From assembly GCA_013824055.1 (NCBI GenBank), contig PNNE01000060.1, positions 1-5,365 on the forward strand: 5,365 nucleotides of DNA, written 5' to 3'. Shown one piece after another: positions 5,335-5,365 of the stretch (position 1 is the first letter of the stretch; each line of letters begins with the position of its first letter). The notes beneath the pieces are model-generated. The model did no database searches, was not told the DNA's origin, and saw only the letters and a list, made by a program, of their open reading frames with translations. Source of the DNA: Rhodobacter sp. GTDB lineage: Bacteria; Pseudomonadota; Alphaproteobacteria; Rhodobacterales; Rhodobacteraceae. Position numbers and translations under genes: made by a program.

Positions 5335-5365
5335 CCTTGCGGGTGCTGCGGGCTCTCCGTAAATA

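Larger units (their letters stand above)
5199..5365. other. AT-richer gene-free tail after msrQ, with TTGC/GCAA repeats
   Basis: No open frame with a credible start is visible in these 167 bp, and base composition shifts clearly toward A+T compared with the genes. The segment holds a 9-bp inverted repeat (5222-5268), a GCAAA-TTT-TTTGC dyad (5304-5316), and two TTTTTTGC copies (5309-5316, 5327-5334). It most likely contains the end of the msrPQ transcript and the upstream control region of a gene beyond the window edge; which gene cannot be said. Confidence 0.6.

Overview
The window is a stretch of GC-rich chromosome that looks like an alphaproteobacterium, most probably a member of the Rhodobacteraceae/Paracoccaceae. 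Evidence for this is the strong G/C preference at third codon positions, a ClpB with an extended C-terminus ending in AVVH, an alphaproteobacterial-type MsrP/MsrQ pair, and small FAS1-domain exported proteins next to clpB. Genus and species cannot be fixed from this sequence alone. No RNA gene, insertion sequence, phage gene or CRISPR array is visible.

Layout, left to right. (1) Positions 1-1455, plus strand: the 3' half of clpB, the ATP-driven protein disaggregase, cut by the window edge. (2) Positions 1503-2255, minus strand and convergent with clpB: a complete classical short-chain dehydrogenase/reductase of unknown substrate. (3) Positions 2362-2853 and 2913-3398, minus strand: two tandem paralogous FAS1 (fasciclin) proteins. 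The upstream one has an ordinary secretory signal peptide and the downstream one a lipoprotein signal. They share a 48-bp perfectly identical stretch and are separated by a strong UUCG-loop terminator. (4) Positions 3399-3690: a 292-bp divergent intergenic region with a candidate ECF-sigma promoter facing the FAS1 genes. (5) Positions 3691-4590 and 4590-5198, plus strand: msrP and msrQ, overlapping by one base, encoding the periplasmic methionine sulfoxide reductase and its heme membrane partner. (6) Positions 5199-5365: a more AT-rich, gene-free tail with several inverted and direct repeats built around TTGC/GCAA.

How the genes fit together. ClpB rescues aggregated cytoplasmic proteins and MsrPQ repairs oxidised methionines in periplasmic proteins. 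The FAS1 proteins are exported and might act in the envelope. Together they suggest a protein-quality and oxidative-stress neighbourhood, but this is inferred from adjacency. The minus-strand genes (FAS1, FAS1, SDR) could form one leaky transcription unit, because both gaps contain hairpins and neither has a convincing internal promoter.

I see no strong case for a wholly new system. The items most worth checking are the terminator sitting between the FAS1 paralogs almost on top of the second gene's ribosome site, the candidate stress-sigma promoter upstream, the 48-bp identity between paralogs, and the repeat-rich tail after msrQ.
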